Positions 22,973 to 35,395 of a stretch of DNA of 64,000 nucleotides are shown here, one piece after another. The position numbers and the translations under genes were made by a program. This DNA is from Manduca sexta (taxonomy: Eukaryota > Arthropoda > Insecta > Lepidoptera > Sphingidae): the NCBI RefSeq assembly GCF_014839805.1, contig NC_051120.1, forward strand, positions 2,976,001 to 3,040,000, read 5' to 3'. Below the pieces are notes generated by a model, which was not told the origin of the DNA, did no database searches, and saw only the letters and a program-made list of their open reading frames with translations. Every line of letters starts with the position of its first letter. Within the stretch, counting starts at the first letter, position 1.

Positions 22973-23385
22973 GTTCTAATTAGATTTTACATAAATTATG
23001 AAAGGGTAGCGGTAAAAATCTAGTTATATGGGCCCTCCGCCACTGATTGCCATCCCGTTGCGTATGTACCAAATATAATATAATATAAAATAAGGTGTTT
23101 ACACTATACAACACTGTTCCCAAATAACTGATGGAAACATATTCTAACATAGATACAACAAATATAAAAGTTTTCTGTAGTTTTAAATGAACTGCATTGT
23201 AAGATACTGAGTCTGGCTTACGAGTTATATTAATTTTCTTTTTTTTATGCTCTAGTACAAATTACAGAATTTATTTAAAAAATAAAATTGTGGACCTCCT
23301 CGAGAAAATTTCCCAGGAATCTTAGTCATTACGAACTTGTCCCATCATAAAATATTTTACATACAAAAGTTACAATGAACTAACC
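22973..23385. other. Unassigned sequence
   Basis: AT-rich, nothing recognised. Confidence 0.4.
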
Positions 23386-23605
23386 GATGCGGCGTAGTTA
23401 CGGTACGGCTGCAGTGCTGAGGTCTCGGGTTTGACCCAGGGTCGCATAAAGTGTTATTGGCTTTATCAATTCAGTATCAGCCCAGATTCTGGAGTTTGTG
23501 TCCTGTATGACGATAAGCTCACTTTCTATCACATCTTGGGACGAAAAGCACACGGCGGAAAGTGGGTGCTCCAATTGCGCCTCTACAATCCTTCGGGAAA
23601 ACCTA
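23386..23605 (+). mobile_element. SINE-A copy 4, diverged
   Basis: Plus-strand SINE-A: GCGGCGTAGTT head, a damaged B box GGGTTTGACCC, then CAGTATCAGCCCAGATTCTGG, TATCACATCTTGGGACGAAA and GCGGAAAGTGGGTGCTCCAA. The 69-codon frame over it is SINE sequence. Confidence 0.85.
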
Positions 23606-23911
23606 AATTAAATTTAAACTTATTATTTTTTCAAATATAAAATTGTAAACTATAACCCAAGAATAACTAATACATATCATTGTCCTAAACGTTAGCGTTA
23701 ACTATTCGTATCTCAATACTGACAATTAGTACTTAGCTTTAAGATGCGAGCTAAGATTGCTATTCAATCGCAATTTAGATAATTGAAACGATAACTATAC
23801 TGACTTGTTACAGCTTCGACATAATATGACAATTGCGTTTATACCCTTACCAATAAATGTTATGATTGAAAGTGAAATACGATATATAAATTAATTCATT
23901 TTCTCGTGATA
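23606..23911. other. Unassigned sequence
   Basis: AT-rich, nothing recognised. Confidence 0.4.
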
Positions 23912-24224
23912 TTATCAGTCCTGTAATATGCAATCCCACTGCTAGAGAGGCCTCCTCTACTACTGAGGGATCAGACCTTAGTCTACCACGCTGGTCTAGC
24001 GCGGATTGGCAGACTTCACATACCCTCAAAATTGTTATAAATAACTTCTCAGGTATGCAGGTTTCCTCACGATTTTTTTCTTTAACGTTAAAGCAAACGA
24101 TAATTCACTAAGAATACGCACATGAATTTAGATAAGTCAAAGGTGCATAAGTTTGGAACCTGCGCATATTCGTCTAGATAGTCTATTCCACTCCAACTCT
24201 AACGAACTCGTCTGACGCCACTTC
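23912..24224 (-). mobile_element. SINE-C copy, old
   Basis: All body blocks are present on the minus strand, but with many substitutions in the head (CCAACTCTAACGAACTCG instead of the usual A box). Likely one of the oldest SINE-C copies here. Confidence 0.8.
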
Positions 24225-24860
24225 TAAAATAATTTCCTCGACAATTAACGAAATAAGTATAAAGTATTGTAATATCATCTATAGGTATTTTTATTAGCTT
24301 CATAAGAAATCAACTCATATAAAAGACTGCTGATGAATAAAAAAAAATTTTCGTTTTACAAGTTTTTTTTTTTTTTCGACCAGTATTTTAGCTCTTCAAA
24401 CATGATATTAGGCTAAATTTATTTATATACCATAGTGCAAAATTTAAGAAATTGGATATAAGAAATGGTTGGGTATATTATTATCAGCTCTGAAATGAAA
24501 TTGGGCTGAGAATTTTAAAAGAAATAAAATGATCGTGGGGCAAATATTTATTTTCTAGACTTCTAATTGGTACACGTTAGTTTCACAGAGCGAATACTTT
24601 CTGCACATGCATCCTTTCAAACGTTTTAAATGTTACAAATAATTATTGATTAATTCTTTAATTTATACTGTGAAAAATATATTTTTTTGTTCGAAATCAC
24701 AGACATTTTTATTTCATTTTTTTTTTTCAAATTATACCAGCTAAGTATACCGGTTTATCGTATCATAGAAAGATACCTTGAAAGATTAATTAATAATCAC
24801 AATGGTGCCCAAAAACATAAATTTTCGGACTACAACCAACGTTTGCAGAGATTTAACTAA
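24225..24860. other. Unassigned sequence
   Basis: AT-rich with A and T runs; no gene or repeat recognised. Confidence 0.4.
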
Positions 24861-24973
24861 CACGAACACCTTTCACTATGTGTGTTCCGTCCCATAATGT
24901 GATAGGAGACGAGTCTATCGCCATATCGGACACAAATTTTAGACGTTGGGCTTATACTGAGAATAAACCCTAA
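24861..24973 (-). mobile_element. SINE-A fragment cut by a SINE-C insertion
   Basis: Contains TGTGTTCCGTCCCATAATGT, TCTATCGCCATATCGGACAC and GGGCTTATACTGAG. The SINE-A text stops where SINE-C enters. I do not see the missing SINE-A head on the far side, so it was already truncated or has decayed. Confidence 0.75.
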
Positions 24974-24985
24974 TATTTTCGGACT

Positions 24986-25314
24986 TGAGCGACGATAGCC
25001 TAGTTGGGTGTGGAACGGTCTGCCGAGACGAATGTCCGCACGCTCAAATCCCAAGGGCACACACCTCTGACTTTTCTAAAAAATCATGTGTGTATTCTTT
25101 GTGAATTTATCGTTCGCTTTAACGGTGAAGGAAAACCGTGAGGAAACCTCCACATCTGAGAAGTTCCTCTATAGGAATTTCGAAGGTGTGTGAAATCTAC
25201 CAATCCGCACTAGGCCAGCGTGGTGGACTAAGGCCTAATCCCTCTCAGTAGTAGAGGAGGCCCGTGCTCAGCAGTGGGCAAGTATATAATACAAGGCTGA
25301 TATTATTTATTTAT
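24986..25314 (+). mobile_element. SINE-C copy, full length, 12-bp TSD
   Basis: Plus-strand SINE-C: A box TAGCCTAGTTGG, TGCCGAGACGAATGTCCG, a mutated B box (GCTCAAATCCC), the complete body and a TATTATTTATTTAT tail. The TSD TATTTTCGGACT is at 24974-24985 and 25315-25326. It sits at the edge of a SINE-A fragment, so it is younger than that copy. Confidence 0.95.
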
Positions 25315-25799
25315 TATTTTCGGACTACATATTATATTTTAATTTCAAACAATAAAGCTTGTATAAACAATCATTCCAACATTACAAACTCTTTCATCGC
25401 AACCTTTCAGAAACTAAGATAAGCGTTATAAGAGATTCACATCCGGCTTGGACCGGTTTCTAGTCAATTTGTTTAAATACCTATTTATGTTTTATAACTT
25501 TATCAGACATCGGCCGGTAATCTATATTATAAGCTTAACTATTAATGTAACGTTTAACTATAAATTATATTTAATATTAAGCCGCCGGGTTTTCAGTTAT
25601 TATTAGTAGATGTATTGCAGTGATTTTGACTCTACTTTTTGAATTACTTTACTTTTTTTGAAAAGTTTAGCTAATCAAATTATTTTAACTTATGTATGAA
25701 ATGTAGTGATATACATGTACAAAATGCTTGAAAAATTACAAAATAAGCTTAAAGAGCTTTTAATTAAACATTTTGTTCGATATATTTTGTTGTTCTTTT

Positions 25800-25842
25800 A
25801 GCCGAGAGCATTTAGGTGTACACATCCTAAATGCTCTCGGCT
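25800..25842. repeat. Perfect 17-bp hairpin
   Basis: AGCCGAGAGCATTTAGG at 25800-25816 and its exact reverse complement at 25826-25842, separated by a 9-nt loop TGTACACAT. Function unknown. Confidence 0.95.
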
Positions 25843-26404
25843 TAAATTTAACTTAGGAAACAGAAAATCAAAGTATTGACACAGGAATAAAACAATTACT
25901 AAGTACAAATATAATTGAACGGATGTCCTCGGCGTAAATTTATCTTAGATATCAAAGTATTTTTTTTTTTTACTAAGTAGAACTGAATGTAGAACAAAAT
26001 GGTTTATTTTAGATATATTAAACATTTACAATCATGATACTGTATCAAATAATAGTAACTGATATCTGTCACTTTCAATTAATTAAATAGAAACCACAAA
26101 TCTTCTAAATTAATTATCGGTAAATTGTAAACTCCTTTCTAAACAGACCTGTTTGTTCATATCCAATTAATATATTACAAATCGAATAAATATCGTGGTT
26201 ACGCATACATGGACGTAGATTGCAAGTAAAGTAGAAATATTTTGCCTCGCAAAAGACTAAAAAAGATCTACTGAACTGCTTGTTATTTTCTCTAGTTGCA
26301 GAGACAAAAGAAGAATATTTTAGAAATCTGTTACATTCCGAATTCAGTTTCTTGTTCATGGTGAAAAGTTAATGATAATGGTTTTTACTTTTTCGCAGTT
26401 ATCT

Positions 26405-26490
26405 TGATTATGTCAGCCTTTTGAAGTCTACTGCTGAACGTAATCTTTCCCTAAATGTACTGCATAGGCCCTTTTTGCAGTCATATAAAT
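26405..26490 (-). mobile_element. Weak LINE-tail remnant
   Basis: GAAGTCTACTGCTGAACGTA resembles the reversed LINE tail (GTCCACTGCTGAACATAGG) seen elsewhere. Very diverged. Confidence 0.3.
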
Positions 26491-26742
26491 ACGAACTTAA
26501 GACTCTATACATTCTCTACTAGTCCCCTTATTTTAGTATAAATAGTAAATAGTTAAATGATTTTGAAAACGGACCTTATTTTTATCTATTATGGTTTCTT
26601 TTTGTAAATTATATGTACTTATCCAAAGAATACTAACGTAAATCTTAATTAAACTTTTCATTTTAATCGGCTTTAATTTTATAGCCAGTTGACTGAACCT
26701 GTCTTAGTGAAATAAAATTTAACAGAAAACAACTTCCGGCTT

Positions 26743-26754
26743 AAGCACGTGCTT
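26743..26754. promoter_or_regulatory. E-box palindrome AAGCACGTGCTT
   Basis: A 12-bp palindrome centred on CACGTG, the core bound by many bHLH factors. No transcription unit is assigned nearby, so it may be chance. Confidence 0.25.
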
Positions 26755-27063
26755 CGTCTCAAGATATGTCAACAGCATCCCAAATACCAATTAGAAACAG
26801 ATGGCCTATCTCTATAACGAGGTACACAACCAAGAACAGTACAAAAAAGTCGCAACCAAACCTATGACTCATCTATTTGACCTATAAAACAAAATGTGAA
26901 CAAAAACCACGCTCATAGTAGGTACTGAGTGTGTGTGCTTTTTGTATCACTTAAAGTATATGGCTGTTATTGCTTCGTAGAAAATAGTGACTATTGTGAA
27001 TAAGGATACGGTTTGTGGGTTATTTGTACGTTTGTTCGTCAATAACTATATATTGAAGGGATA

Positions 27064-27441
27064 CAGGGTCATTTTAAAATTCCATTACTAAATGAAACGT
27101 CATACCTCTGCTAACACTGTGCCAAAAATCATTAACGTAAAATAAATAGTTACTGATTTTATTATAATTTTGTAGTTTAATGCGAATACGGTATGTGTAA
27201 GTATTTCTGACTGTAAGTATGATGTTGCCGCTTCGACAAATGTATTTGGTGTAGAGTGGCCTTAAGACATTTAAATTAAAATAACTTTTTATTCATATAT
27301 GTTTTGCTCTAAATTATTATTTCTTTTAATTTTGTATCTGTGGTTTGAATCACTTATGGTAAAGTTTTCAAGAAATTTGTCTTCTATGAAACCTTATACT
27401 TATGTATATAGTTGCATCAACATAATGTTAAAATGACCTTG
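27064..27441. mobile_element. MITE-1, TA-flanked
   Basis: A 378-bp non-coding element. The left end CAGGGTCATTTTAA and the right end (reverse complement CAAGGTCATTTTAA) match at 13 of 14 bases, and TA flanks both sides (27062-27063, 27442-27443). A TA duplication suggests Tc1/mariner mobilisation (inference). Diverged copies or ends occur at 11.4, 15.1 and 60.4 kb. Confidence 0.75.
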
Positions 27442-27458
27442 TATATTTGATAGGTTCT

Positions 27459-27650
27459 ACCATATGAACGGTGTAATTACTGAACATCATGAGACTAAAC
27501 ATCTCATGTCTCAGGATGACCAGCGCAGTAGGAGCCACGCAGTACTTTGTAATTCAAAGTTCCGTATGGTGTTGCTACTGTTTATGGGCGGTCGTATCGC
27601 ATAATAAAAGGCGACCCTCTCGTCTCGTTAGTTAGATGCAATAAAAAAAA
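27459..27650 (+). mobile_element. SINE-J copy 1
   Basis: A retroposed repeat with an A-rich 3' end (CAATAAAAAAAACT). Shares CATCTCATGTCTCAGGATG, ACTTTGTAATTCAA and CTGTTTATGGGCGGTCGTAT with copies at 33.4 and 63.3 kb. All three are plus strand. No tRNA-like head is visible, so these may be 5' truncated. Confidence 0.75.
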
Positions 27651-29173
27651 CTAATTTTACAATAACCATTAAGTGACCCGCATTGAGTTAGATGGACTAT
27701 GGTCAAATCTATGGGGGAGAGAAGCTTTTAAGTTAATCGATGGGAACTGATATAGCTGTAAAAGCAAAATTTGCGAATGTGGATTTATTTTGGTATCAAT
27801 GATCAATAACAGTTACAATGGGAACTCATATTGGACTTATGTTAGGAACAATGAACAGAAAGGAAAACCATTTTCAAATAAAATTAAAATATATTACAGA
27901 TAAAAAAGCAAATATATATATTAAATTTTTATTTCTGCAATTCATCGAGAAAATATCAAAAAGGTTTATTGTGAATAAAATAAATGTATCATGTTTACTA
28001 AAAAGTAAGATAAAGTCATCAGGTGGTCAAAAAGCACGTAGAATATTGCCACATTTATTAGTTCAGTCACGACCTCACAAATAACTATATACCACTGTGC
28101 ATTCAGGTTGAGAAAAAAATCACCAAATATATTGTTAGTACTTATCTTCTTTATAAATATCATGACGCGTCAATTACATTAAAATCTATATATAAGAGCG
28201 GGACCCGGTATGTCTGTACATTGGAAGAAAAATAATATAAAAGAAAGACTAACGAAGAGTAATGAACATAAGCCAGTGATTTTTAGAATTATTTTTATCA
28301 GTCTATTAATGTACAACTAAAATTTTATATTAAGGTAATTAAATATTTGTCCAAATGATTATGTTATTGATTTTTAGCTCAATAAACAATTTTTTTTACT
28401 ATAATAATTATTATCTTAATATACATACCTCAACTTTATTCAATAGTAAAGGTCATGATTCATATCTAAAAACAAATAAAAACAATATAATTGTGTGATT
28501 ATGATTATTTAAAATTGCCGTATTATTTCTATGACGGTATATTTATTTTTGCATTTGACGTCACTACGTTTGTAGAACTGGATTGAACACTATTTAAAAT
28601 TAGTCGCGCCTTTAACAACAAAATCTGTTTTTTTGGAAATTGTAAAAATTACTTTAAAATAATACTTTTACGGATTTTTTCCGAATACTCGGCGTTTCGA
28701 AAAATGCTTCATAGTCACGTGGGCAATCTGTTAAGTAGTTTTAATCCAATGTCAAACAATTGCATACACATAATAAATCATTAAATAAATAACTATTTTC
28801 ATACTAGGTGTAAGGTATGTATGCGAGGCCGGCTGGGTACCACGGCAATGTATATTTCTGACACCAAACAACATACTGCAAGCACTGATGTGTTCCAAAG
28901 AGTATGGTAGCTAAATTAATGATTGTATTGAGTCTTACGTCAAATGTCGTAGTTACACGCGAAGTGAAATTCTACGCAATATTTTGTGATTTCAAATTTA
29001 GAAGGTGTTTACAATGCGAAGAGCAATTAGCTCGTTGCGTATCATTTATATAATATACAAAACATCGTTTCTGGTCAATTTTCAACTCTACTTACAAAAT
29101 ACGTACGTCATCTGAGGCCCTGTTTGAAAATCAGTTAGACTGATACTGCCGCATGGAGTTAAACAAGAGTTCC
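27651..29173. other. Unassigned AT-rich sequence
   Basis: No gene seen. A perfect CRE palindrome TGACGTCA lies at 28556-28563. The 88-codon frame at 27818-28084 is lysine/isoleucine-rich, as expected for AT-rich non-coding DNA. Confidence 0.4.
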
Positions 29174-29185
29174 CATTGTTGGCAC

Positions 29186-29446
29186 ACACACACACACATC
29201 ATCACGCATTTATCCCCGAAGGGGTATGCAGAGGTGCAACCAAGGCACCCACTTTTCGCCGAGTGTGTTCCGTCCCAGGATGTGATAGGGGGCGAGCCTA
29301 TCGCCATATCGGGCACAAATTCCAGACTCCGGGCTATTATTGAGCAGAAAAACCCAAATATCACTTTGCCCGACCCGGGATTTGAACCCAGGACCTCAGA
29401 GCGCTGCCGTACCGCGCATGCAGTACAACTACGCCACCGAGGCAGT
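29186..29446 (-). mobile_element. SINE-A copy, full length, 12-bp TSD
   Basis: The best SINE-A copy: 261 bp between perfect copies of CATTGTTGGCAC (29174-29185 and 29447-29458). On the minus strand it has A box TGGCGTAGTTG, B box GGTTCAAATCC, the complete body, the CCCCTTCGGGGATAAATGCG near-3' block and a (TG)n tail. Nearly undamaged, hence recent. The 144-codon frame across it is SINE-derived. Confidence 0.97.
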
Positions 29447-29458
29447 CATTGTTGGCAC

Positions 29459-31199
29459 GATGGATATATTTGCGTTATTTTTCTTTATATATTTTCTTTT
29501 TCTCTCCTTTTATTGTACATTTTATACTTTTGTTGGCCCAATAATAAATCTTTTTTCCTTCGTCAAAATAAATATATTTTAAGATAGTAATGTACCAAGA
29601 AATATTATTGCCCGCGTTATTAAAAAAGTGTTGTGTCTGGGATAACCTTTATTTCGTGCATATGGGAATCCCGTCGCATAGCTCAACCATGTTAGCGTGA
29701 CCTTTCTAGTATATTTACGCACGTACTTCTAGGAGGTCAAATTAGACTGTCAAAGCTCTATAGCTATAAATACATCAAACAAACTTACTATGTCAACTAT
29801 TTGCCACATGCATTTTTTTTCAGAAATTTGTCCCCATAATCTACAGTAACAAATGTAGTATTAAGATTTTTAGGATCTTTAAGTACCTATAATAGAAACA
29901 AACGACTGGTATTAGATGTTAAGGTAGTTAAATCACTAGTTCAAAAATTCATAATTTTACTATGATAGAGACAGCTTGAATGCATTTAATACACAGTAAG
30001 GTCTCTACAATAAGAAAATCTTAAATTATCTGAAATTTATATTCTGATAATGATAAAATTGTCGCAAAAATGAACTTTATTGCTTAACAATCAACTTTTG
30101 ACTATATTGGTTCGGCATATGACAGTCGTGCCATAATGCTGAATAGATACAATACAAAACTCAATATCAAATATAGAGAGACCAAGTTCGACGATTTGTA
30201 GAATTGTTGGTATATATATTATTGTTTTACAGACTGACCTTAAAACACAAATGAAAACGAGCTTATGTACCTTTTTTAGCTTTTATACATTAATTATCAA
30301 CATGGGAATCGTTATATAGTTATATACAAAACTTATCAAGTACCCACTAGACATCTCAACTAGACGTCTATTCTCTGTCTACGACTTTTTATTGCACAAC
30401 TGCTCTTGATACCTAAAAAGGTTGGTATGAAGAATAGGTCTATATTAGGATAACAAGATAAGTCGTAAGCTCTATCAAAGCTTAGTATCAGCGTGATCGT
30501 TTCTTTCTCAGAGTTTTACAGTAAAAAATGTTTTATAAAAGATCTTCTAGAATATAGAGTTTATAATTTTGTTTTTGATGTACCTACATTAACCTTAATG
30601 AAAGATATTGTGATACGTATGAAATACTTATATGTTTTAAATATGTAGAGTAAAACTAAATGAAATGATTCAGGTGCTTTTAATTTTTCTTGATATATGC
30701 TGTAATCATACTAGTACTAATAACATGACTATGACATAGAGACAGAGATATTGTTTAATACCATAGTTGCCAAAACTCATATCTTTCTATTCGAACTCTA
30801 TGGTTTAAAGATATTGGGACTAGCATTGTGGTGAGATATAAATAGAGTATAGAGTCAAAACATCTTACCGCTAAAAATCCAGTACAGAAACAATCCTTTT
30901 TCCAATAATTATATACAACACGAAAATAACTACAAATCCGTTATATATACGAGTATATAGTTTATGTACAAATACACTACTTTGAGCAAATTCAATAGTT
31001 CACACCTTTTTAGTTCACACTTTTAACAAGTCAAAATTCATGCCCTTGGCATCACTGGACTAAATTGAGCAGACCTAGAGAACGATTAGCACATATCGAT
31101 ACACTGTGCTGTTTGTGTTGGGGAACTATTGTCACATCCTTTATATAGACACTGTTTTTTAAACACAATATCGTTTGTGCCAGTGACTTCAAAGATTAG
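29459..31199. other. Unassigned AT-rich sequence
   Basis: No gene or repeat recognised over 1.7 kb. Confidence 0.4.
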
Positions 31200-31510
31200 G
31201 TCAGATCAACGCAAAAGAGGTTGAACATTCGTTCCATTTTTGAAATGGTTCGCACCGTCCAATCCGCGGGCCGTATTCGAATTCGGAACTGTGAGCGCGA
31301 TTTGACAGGTCGCGTGTAGTGCGCACGCGCGTCCCGTGTGAGCGTGCTGTGCGCACGAGCATCGGCGCCACACTGCGTTCGCGCGCTTTTCGACCTGAGA
31401 AACCTTCTCTCGCAGCCTCCACATCTCGCATATATGTATTAGAACTGTCGATTCTAAGATTTTTAGAAGGATTCACGGCCGATACGTGGATCGTTCTGGA
31501 GTAACGGTCC
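31200..31510. promoter_or_regulatory. CpG-rich island, possible promoter
   Basis: A sharp rise in GC and CpG within AT-rich DNA. Contains TGCGCACGCGCG at 31320-31331, matching the palindromic NRF1/Ewg-type site, plus a second half-matching TGCGCACGAGCA at 31350-31361. Open frames exist on both strands (91 codons on the minus strand, 61 on the plus), as expected in GC-rich DNA, and none shows a domain. It could be the first exon and promoter of a gene on either strand. I cannot place a convincing donor site. Confidence 0.35.
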
Positions 31511-33428
31511 TACGTCGTTGACGGATGTTGATGACTCGCCTCAACAGTTTTGTTTCAATTTTGACGGCAGTTACTGAGTGGTTGGTTTATTTTTTAAACC
31601 GGGATTATTCTATCGAGTTATGAATGCTCGGTTTTTATGAGCCGTGGTGAATTAGGACTGATGCTTTTTATGTTATTGAAACATATCTATCAATGAGCAT
31701 AATACGTGTGAGTTAAATAGCAAAAAGGTGCTAGAAGTCTATAAACTAAAAAAATCACGAACAATGTTCCTATTCATATACAAAAAGGAAAATAAATGTT
31801 ATTTTTGTAGTGATCTGAATGAATTTATTATGCTAGTATTAAGAGCTTCAAATATAAAATTATTGTTATAACTATATTGATTCGTGTTATTTTATTAATT
31901 ATCCAAAAAAAACTTTTATAAATGGCTTACGCAAGTCGAAAAATAAAATGCATTCATTTAAAATATAATCGTAGTTATTACTTGATTTTTATTTGGAAAA
32001 ACTTAACTTTAGTTTACTTTTATAATTCAAAATAATATACTATAATAGGTGAGACATAGAAGCATTATTCAAAGATTGAATTTGAATAGTATAATTAGAA
32101 CTAATGATATGATTCATTCGTCCAACAAAAGACATCAACGCGCAATTAATTCAAATTCTTTAATGTCATAATTTTTTATCAAGGTCGTTTTATGACGGAA
32201 TGACTATAATATTATTTAATTCTTATAGTTTAATTATTGTATAAAGTTCTGTTTTTTTAGAATAATCTCAAATATGTAACCAAAATACTGCCAAAAATTA
32301 TAATCAAAGAAATCTTTTCCCACGGACGATCAAAAATCTTTTTCAGACCACGTGTACATTATTTCCCTGATAATAGATAGCCTTGATAATTTTACAGCAG
32401 TTGCGTCATCAGCTGTCAACGTGTTGGCAAAAAAAAATTGTGCGATAGAGACAGCAATATTCCCTCGCTTCACGCTACTGTGTCATTTCGTCTTCAAAGC
32501 GAACGGTCGTCACGGATCAACGCGAAAGCCTGCCCACATCGAAACCGGACCAACAGACTGAGTCTGTCACTTTCACTCTTACGTGTTTGTTACGGAGTTA
32601 TAGGAAAGAAAGAGACGGACATACCGGCGTTTTTTCGCCGAATTGTGTTAGTTTTTTGTGAAATATAGATCAACTTTATAATAATGTGTCAACGACCCGG
32701 AGTTCCGGTAAAAAGGCAGATACTATAAGAAATGAAAAACATACCTATTTAGTTCTTTTATTACCTAACTTTTTTATATCCATGTAAGATACAAACAACT
32801 TCAAACATGCCACTTCTGTGAAAGTTAAATGTTTTTCATAAAAAGCAGTTATAAATATTTGTATTATATTAGTTTCGAAAAATAAGAATTGATATTACTA
32901 GAAATTAATGTATAAATTGGTATATTTTATTTTATTTTTCATAGAAAAAATGTAAGTAAAAGAAATTATAACTATCTTTTTTGTTCAAAAGTCTCATTAA
33001 AACTAATCTCAATTACTTTAGTATAGTATTATTTATGTTCACACAATATTCGAAGAAATAACATGAAATATTTTAAATTTCCAAACGTATACCAGGTTTA
33101 TGGATATTTAAATGTTTGAAATAAGAATAATTTTTACTAGTGTAATGAATTATTAGTCGTAAATGTAATACGTTGAGTTTACGTCCTCAGTTATAATATT
33201 CGTAATACTCAATTAGAGATTTTTTTTAAATTAAACTATTTTTCGAATTTTGACGCGGTTTTTATATTGTAATATTTAAATTTCTAACATTCGCGTAAAC
33301 ATAATAAATCGTTATGACTTTTCTAAATCATATAATATTAAAATAAATTAATTCTTGCCTTGATGCGACATGCTTTTATATAGTTTAAAAATATTTGGTG
33401 ATCCATTAAATACTTTTATAGATAAATA
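31511..33428. other. Unassigned sequence
   Basis: AT-rich except 32390-32660, which is moderately GC-rich and holds two overlapping plus-strand frames (69 and 76 codons) without recognisable domains. It might be a 5' exon or regulatory block. Confidence 0.35.
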
Positions 33429-33655
33429 ACATTGTATCCAGTGTAACTACTGGACATAATAAGACTTAACATCTCATTTCTCAGGATGGCAAGCGCACTG
33501 GAATACCAAAGAATACATTGTAATTTAAGGTGTTATGAAATTAAATTAAATTTCATTTCATTTCAGTTAGATGGTGTTTCTGCTGTTTATGAGCGGTCGG
33601 TCTTACCATCTGGCGAATAGCAAGCTCGTCTCGTCATTCAAACAATAAAAAAAAA
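33429..33655 (+). mobile_element. SINE-J copy 2 with a 35-40 bp insertion
   Basis: GTGTAACTACTGGACATAAT, CATCTCATTTCTCAGGATGG and GTTTATGAGCGGTCGGTCTT match the other copies. Between AATTTAAGG and ATGGTGTTTC it carries an A/T-rich extra piece (TGTTATGAAATTAAATTAAA...) that the others lack. The 3' end is CAATAAAAAAAAAC. Confidence 0.8.
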
Positions 33656-35194
33656 CTAGACAAAGTAATAGTAAAGTGTTCTAAATCATAAAAGTCGTTA
33701 ATTTAACAAACTCTTATCAACATACATCGGTTAACACTAAAAAAGAAAAATAAGAGTTTAAGAGATAAAGTATTTGCGTTTCTCTCTCATCTGAAATCTT
33801 AACTACTAATGTTTTCGTTAAACACTTTGTACAGTATGTTGCTTTTGCAATACTTTATTTTCGCAATAGCTTTACAATTGTTTTATAGAAGCGATTCAGA
33901 CGCTTCTTTGAGTGGCAGCATGTGGGATGCCATCTAGATGATTTGATACCCATTTCGGCGAACAGTTAGTATGGATTGTAATGTGACTTTGTCCAGGACT
34001 GGAAGGCTCAGTTAGATTTCAGGCAGGCGTCTGAAATATAAGCTGACTCAGTTCTGGAACATTTTATAAAGGAGATGTTTCGATATCAAATTAGAGTGTA
34101 ATATTGGTGAATAGAAAGAAAGGAAAAGACGCAGTTTGCCAAACGTAAAACATTTAATGATAATTACTAAAACGACGAATCTTGCTGTAAAATAAAACTA
34201 GGTAGGGTCAGGAATAAGAATATAAGGTTCTGACAATTACAGCGATTGTATGAAACACATAAAATTTTATTTGATTAGTTACGATGCAGACTGTGTAGGT
34301 ATATAGTCTCTAATACCACTCCATACACAATATACTTTTTACATATTTTCTAAATGAAATATAAATGTAAAATACAAATAGTTATTCAATATTAATAAAA
34401 GGTAGGTCTTAGTTATCATGCACTCAATTGTAACTAAATGTTTGAATGATATTAATTCTCTTTATGGAAAATCGTACAGCTACAATCAGATAAGCGGTTT
34501 ACTCATCTCGTCATTTAGAAAATATTTTCAAATTCTTACCTCCGCCTAACTGTCACGTCATAGACGCTTAATATCATATAGAGATAATTATTTTATGGAC
34601 TTTCACCTCAGTCATGTGGTTGTTTAATACATAATATATAATAGCTCTTTATGAAAATGTATTTTATGTACTCAATTATAAGACAGACATTTGCTTGATG
34701 AAGAGCTTCGACTCACTGACTGACAATAACACAATCGATACCACTCATAACCATAAAGTACAGAGCCTATTATCGCACTGTACCGCACAATTCATTCTAA
34801 AAATTCTGCTTTAAATCACATAATCACTATATTGTGTACCATGTCTATTAAAACAGAATAATGAGGCAGTTGGAAGCTTCCAAAAGGTTTTATAAAACTC
34901 ACACCAAGTAACACTAGAAACCGACACATGGCTGTCAAAAATTCATATTGAATTTTAAATTCCATTATAAGATTCTGCCATAAAATTTAAATAAGAACAT
35001 TCGCAATGATGATGATAATGAGTGCTTTACTTAATAATTGCTTACTAGTAAACAGGAAAGCGAAGTATATAGCTGTATTTGGACATATTAAAAATAGCAA
35101 CGAAGTCAAAGAATAAAGTTTCCTTAACATGTCGAATTTATTCTAAGAAGGAAAATAAATTATGTTCTTCTAAAGAAATATACGTTTAACAATA
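33656..35194. other. Unassigned AT-rich sequence
   Basis: No gene or repeat recognised. Confidence 0.4.
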
Positions 35195-35395
35195 AGTATA
35201 TATAAAACCAAGTCTCTTTTTCTGTCTATATGTCATCGATTTTATCAAAATCTATTGAACGGATTTTTATGGAATTTGGTATGGAGATAGTTTAAGATTC
35301 TGGGAAGGTAATAGGCTACTTTCTATCCCTGGAAAATGTATAGCGTGAGTTTTATTCCGGAAGACAACATTCGGGCGAAGCCACAAGCCAAAGCA
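35195..35395 (+). mobile_element. HLE copy 7, diverged
   Basis: Parallels the copy at 12725-12939: TCAAAATCTATTGAACGGAT, GATTCTGGGAAGGTAATAGG, TCTATCCCTGGAAAATGTAT and the hairpin remnant GGGCGAAGCC. Termini are eroded. Confidence 0.75.

Larger units (their letters stand above)
25327..27061. other. Unassigned AT-rich sequence
   Basis: Holds the hairpin at 25800-25842. At about 25914-25970 is a weak second copy of its right side (CCTCGGCGTAAATTTATCTTAG versus CTCTCGGCTTAAATTTAACTTAG). The 81-codon minus frame at 26114-26359 shows no domain. Confidence 0.4.

Noticed and set aside
29153..29587. 144-codon plus-strand open frame
   Set aside because: It runs through a complete SINE-A insertion with a TSD; the frame is a by-product of the SINE.
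31201..31476. 91-codon minus-strand frame in the CpG island as a gene
   Set aside because: GC-rich DNA is open by chance in several frames on both strands here; no domain and no splice donor found. Kept only as a promoter candidate.
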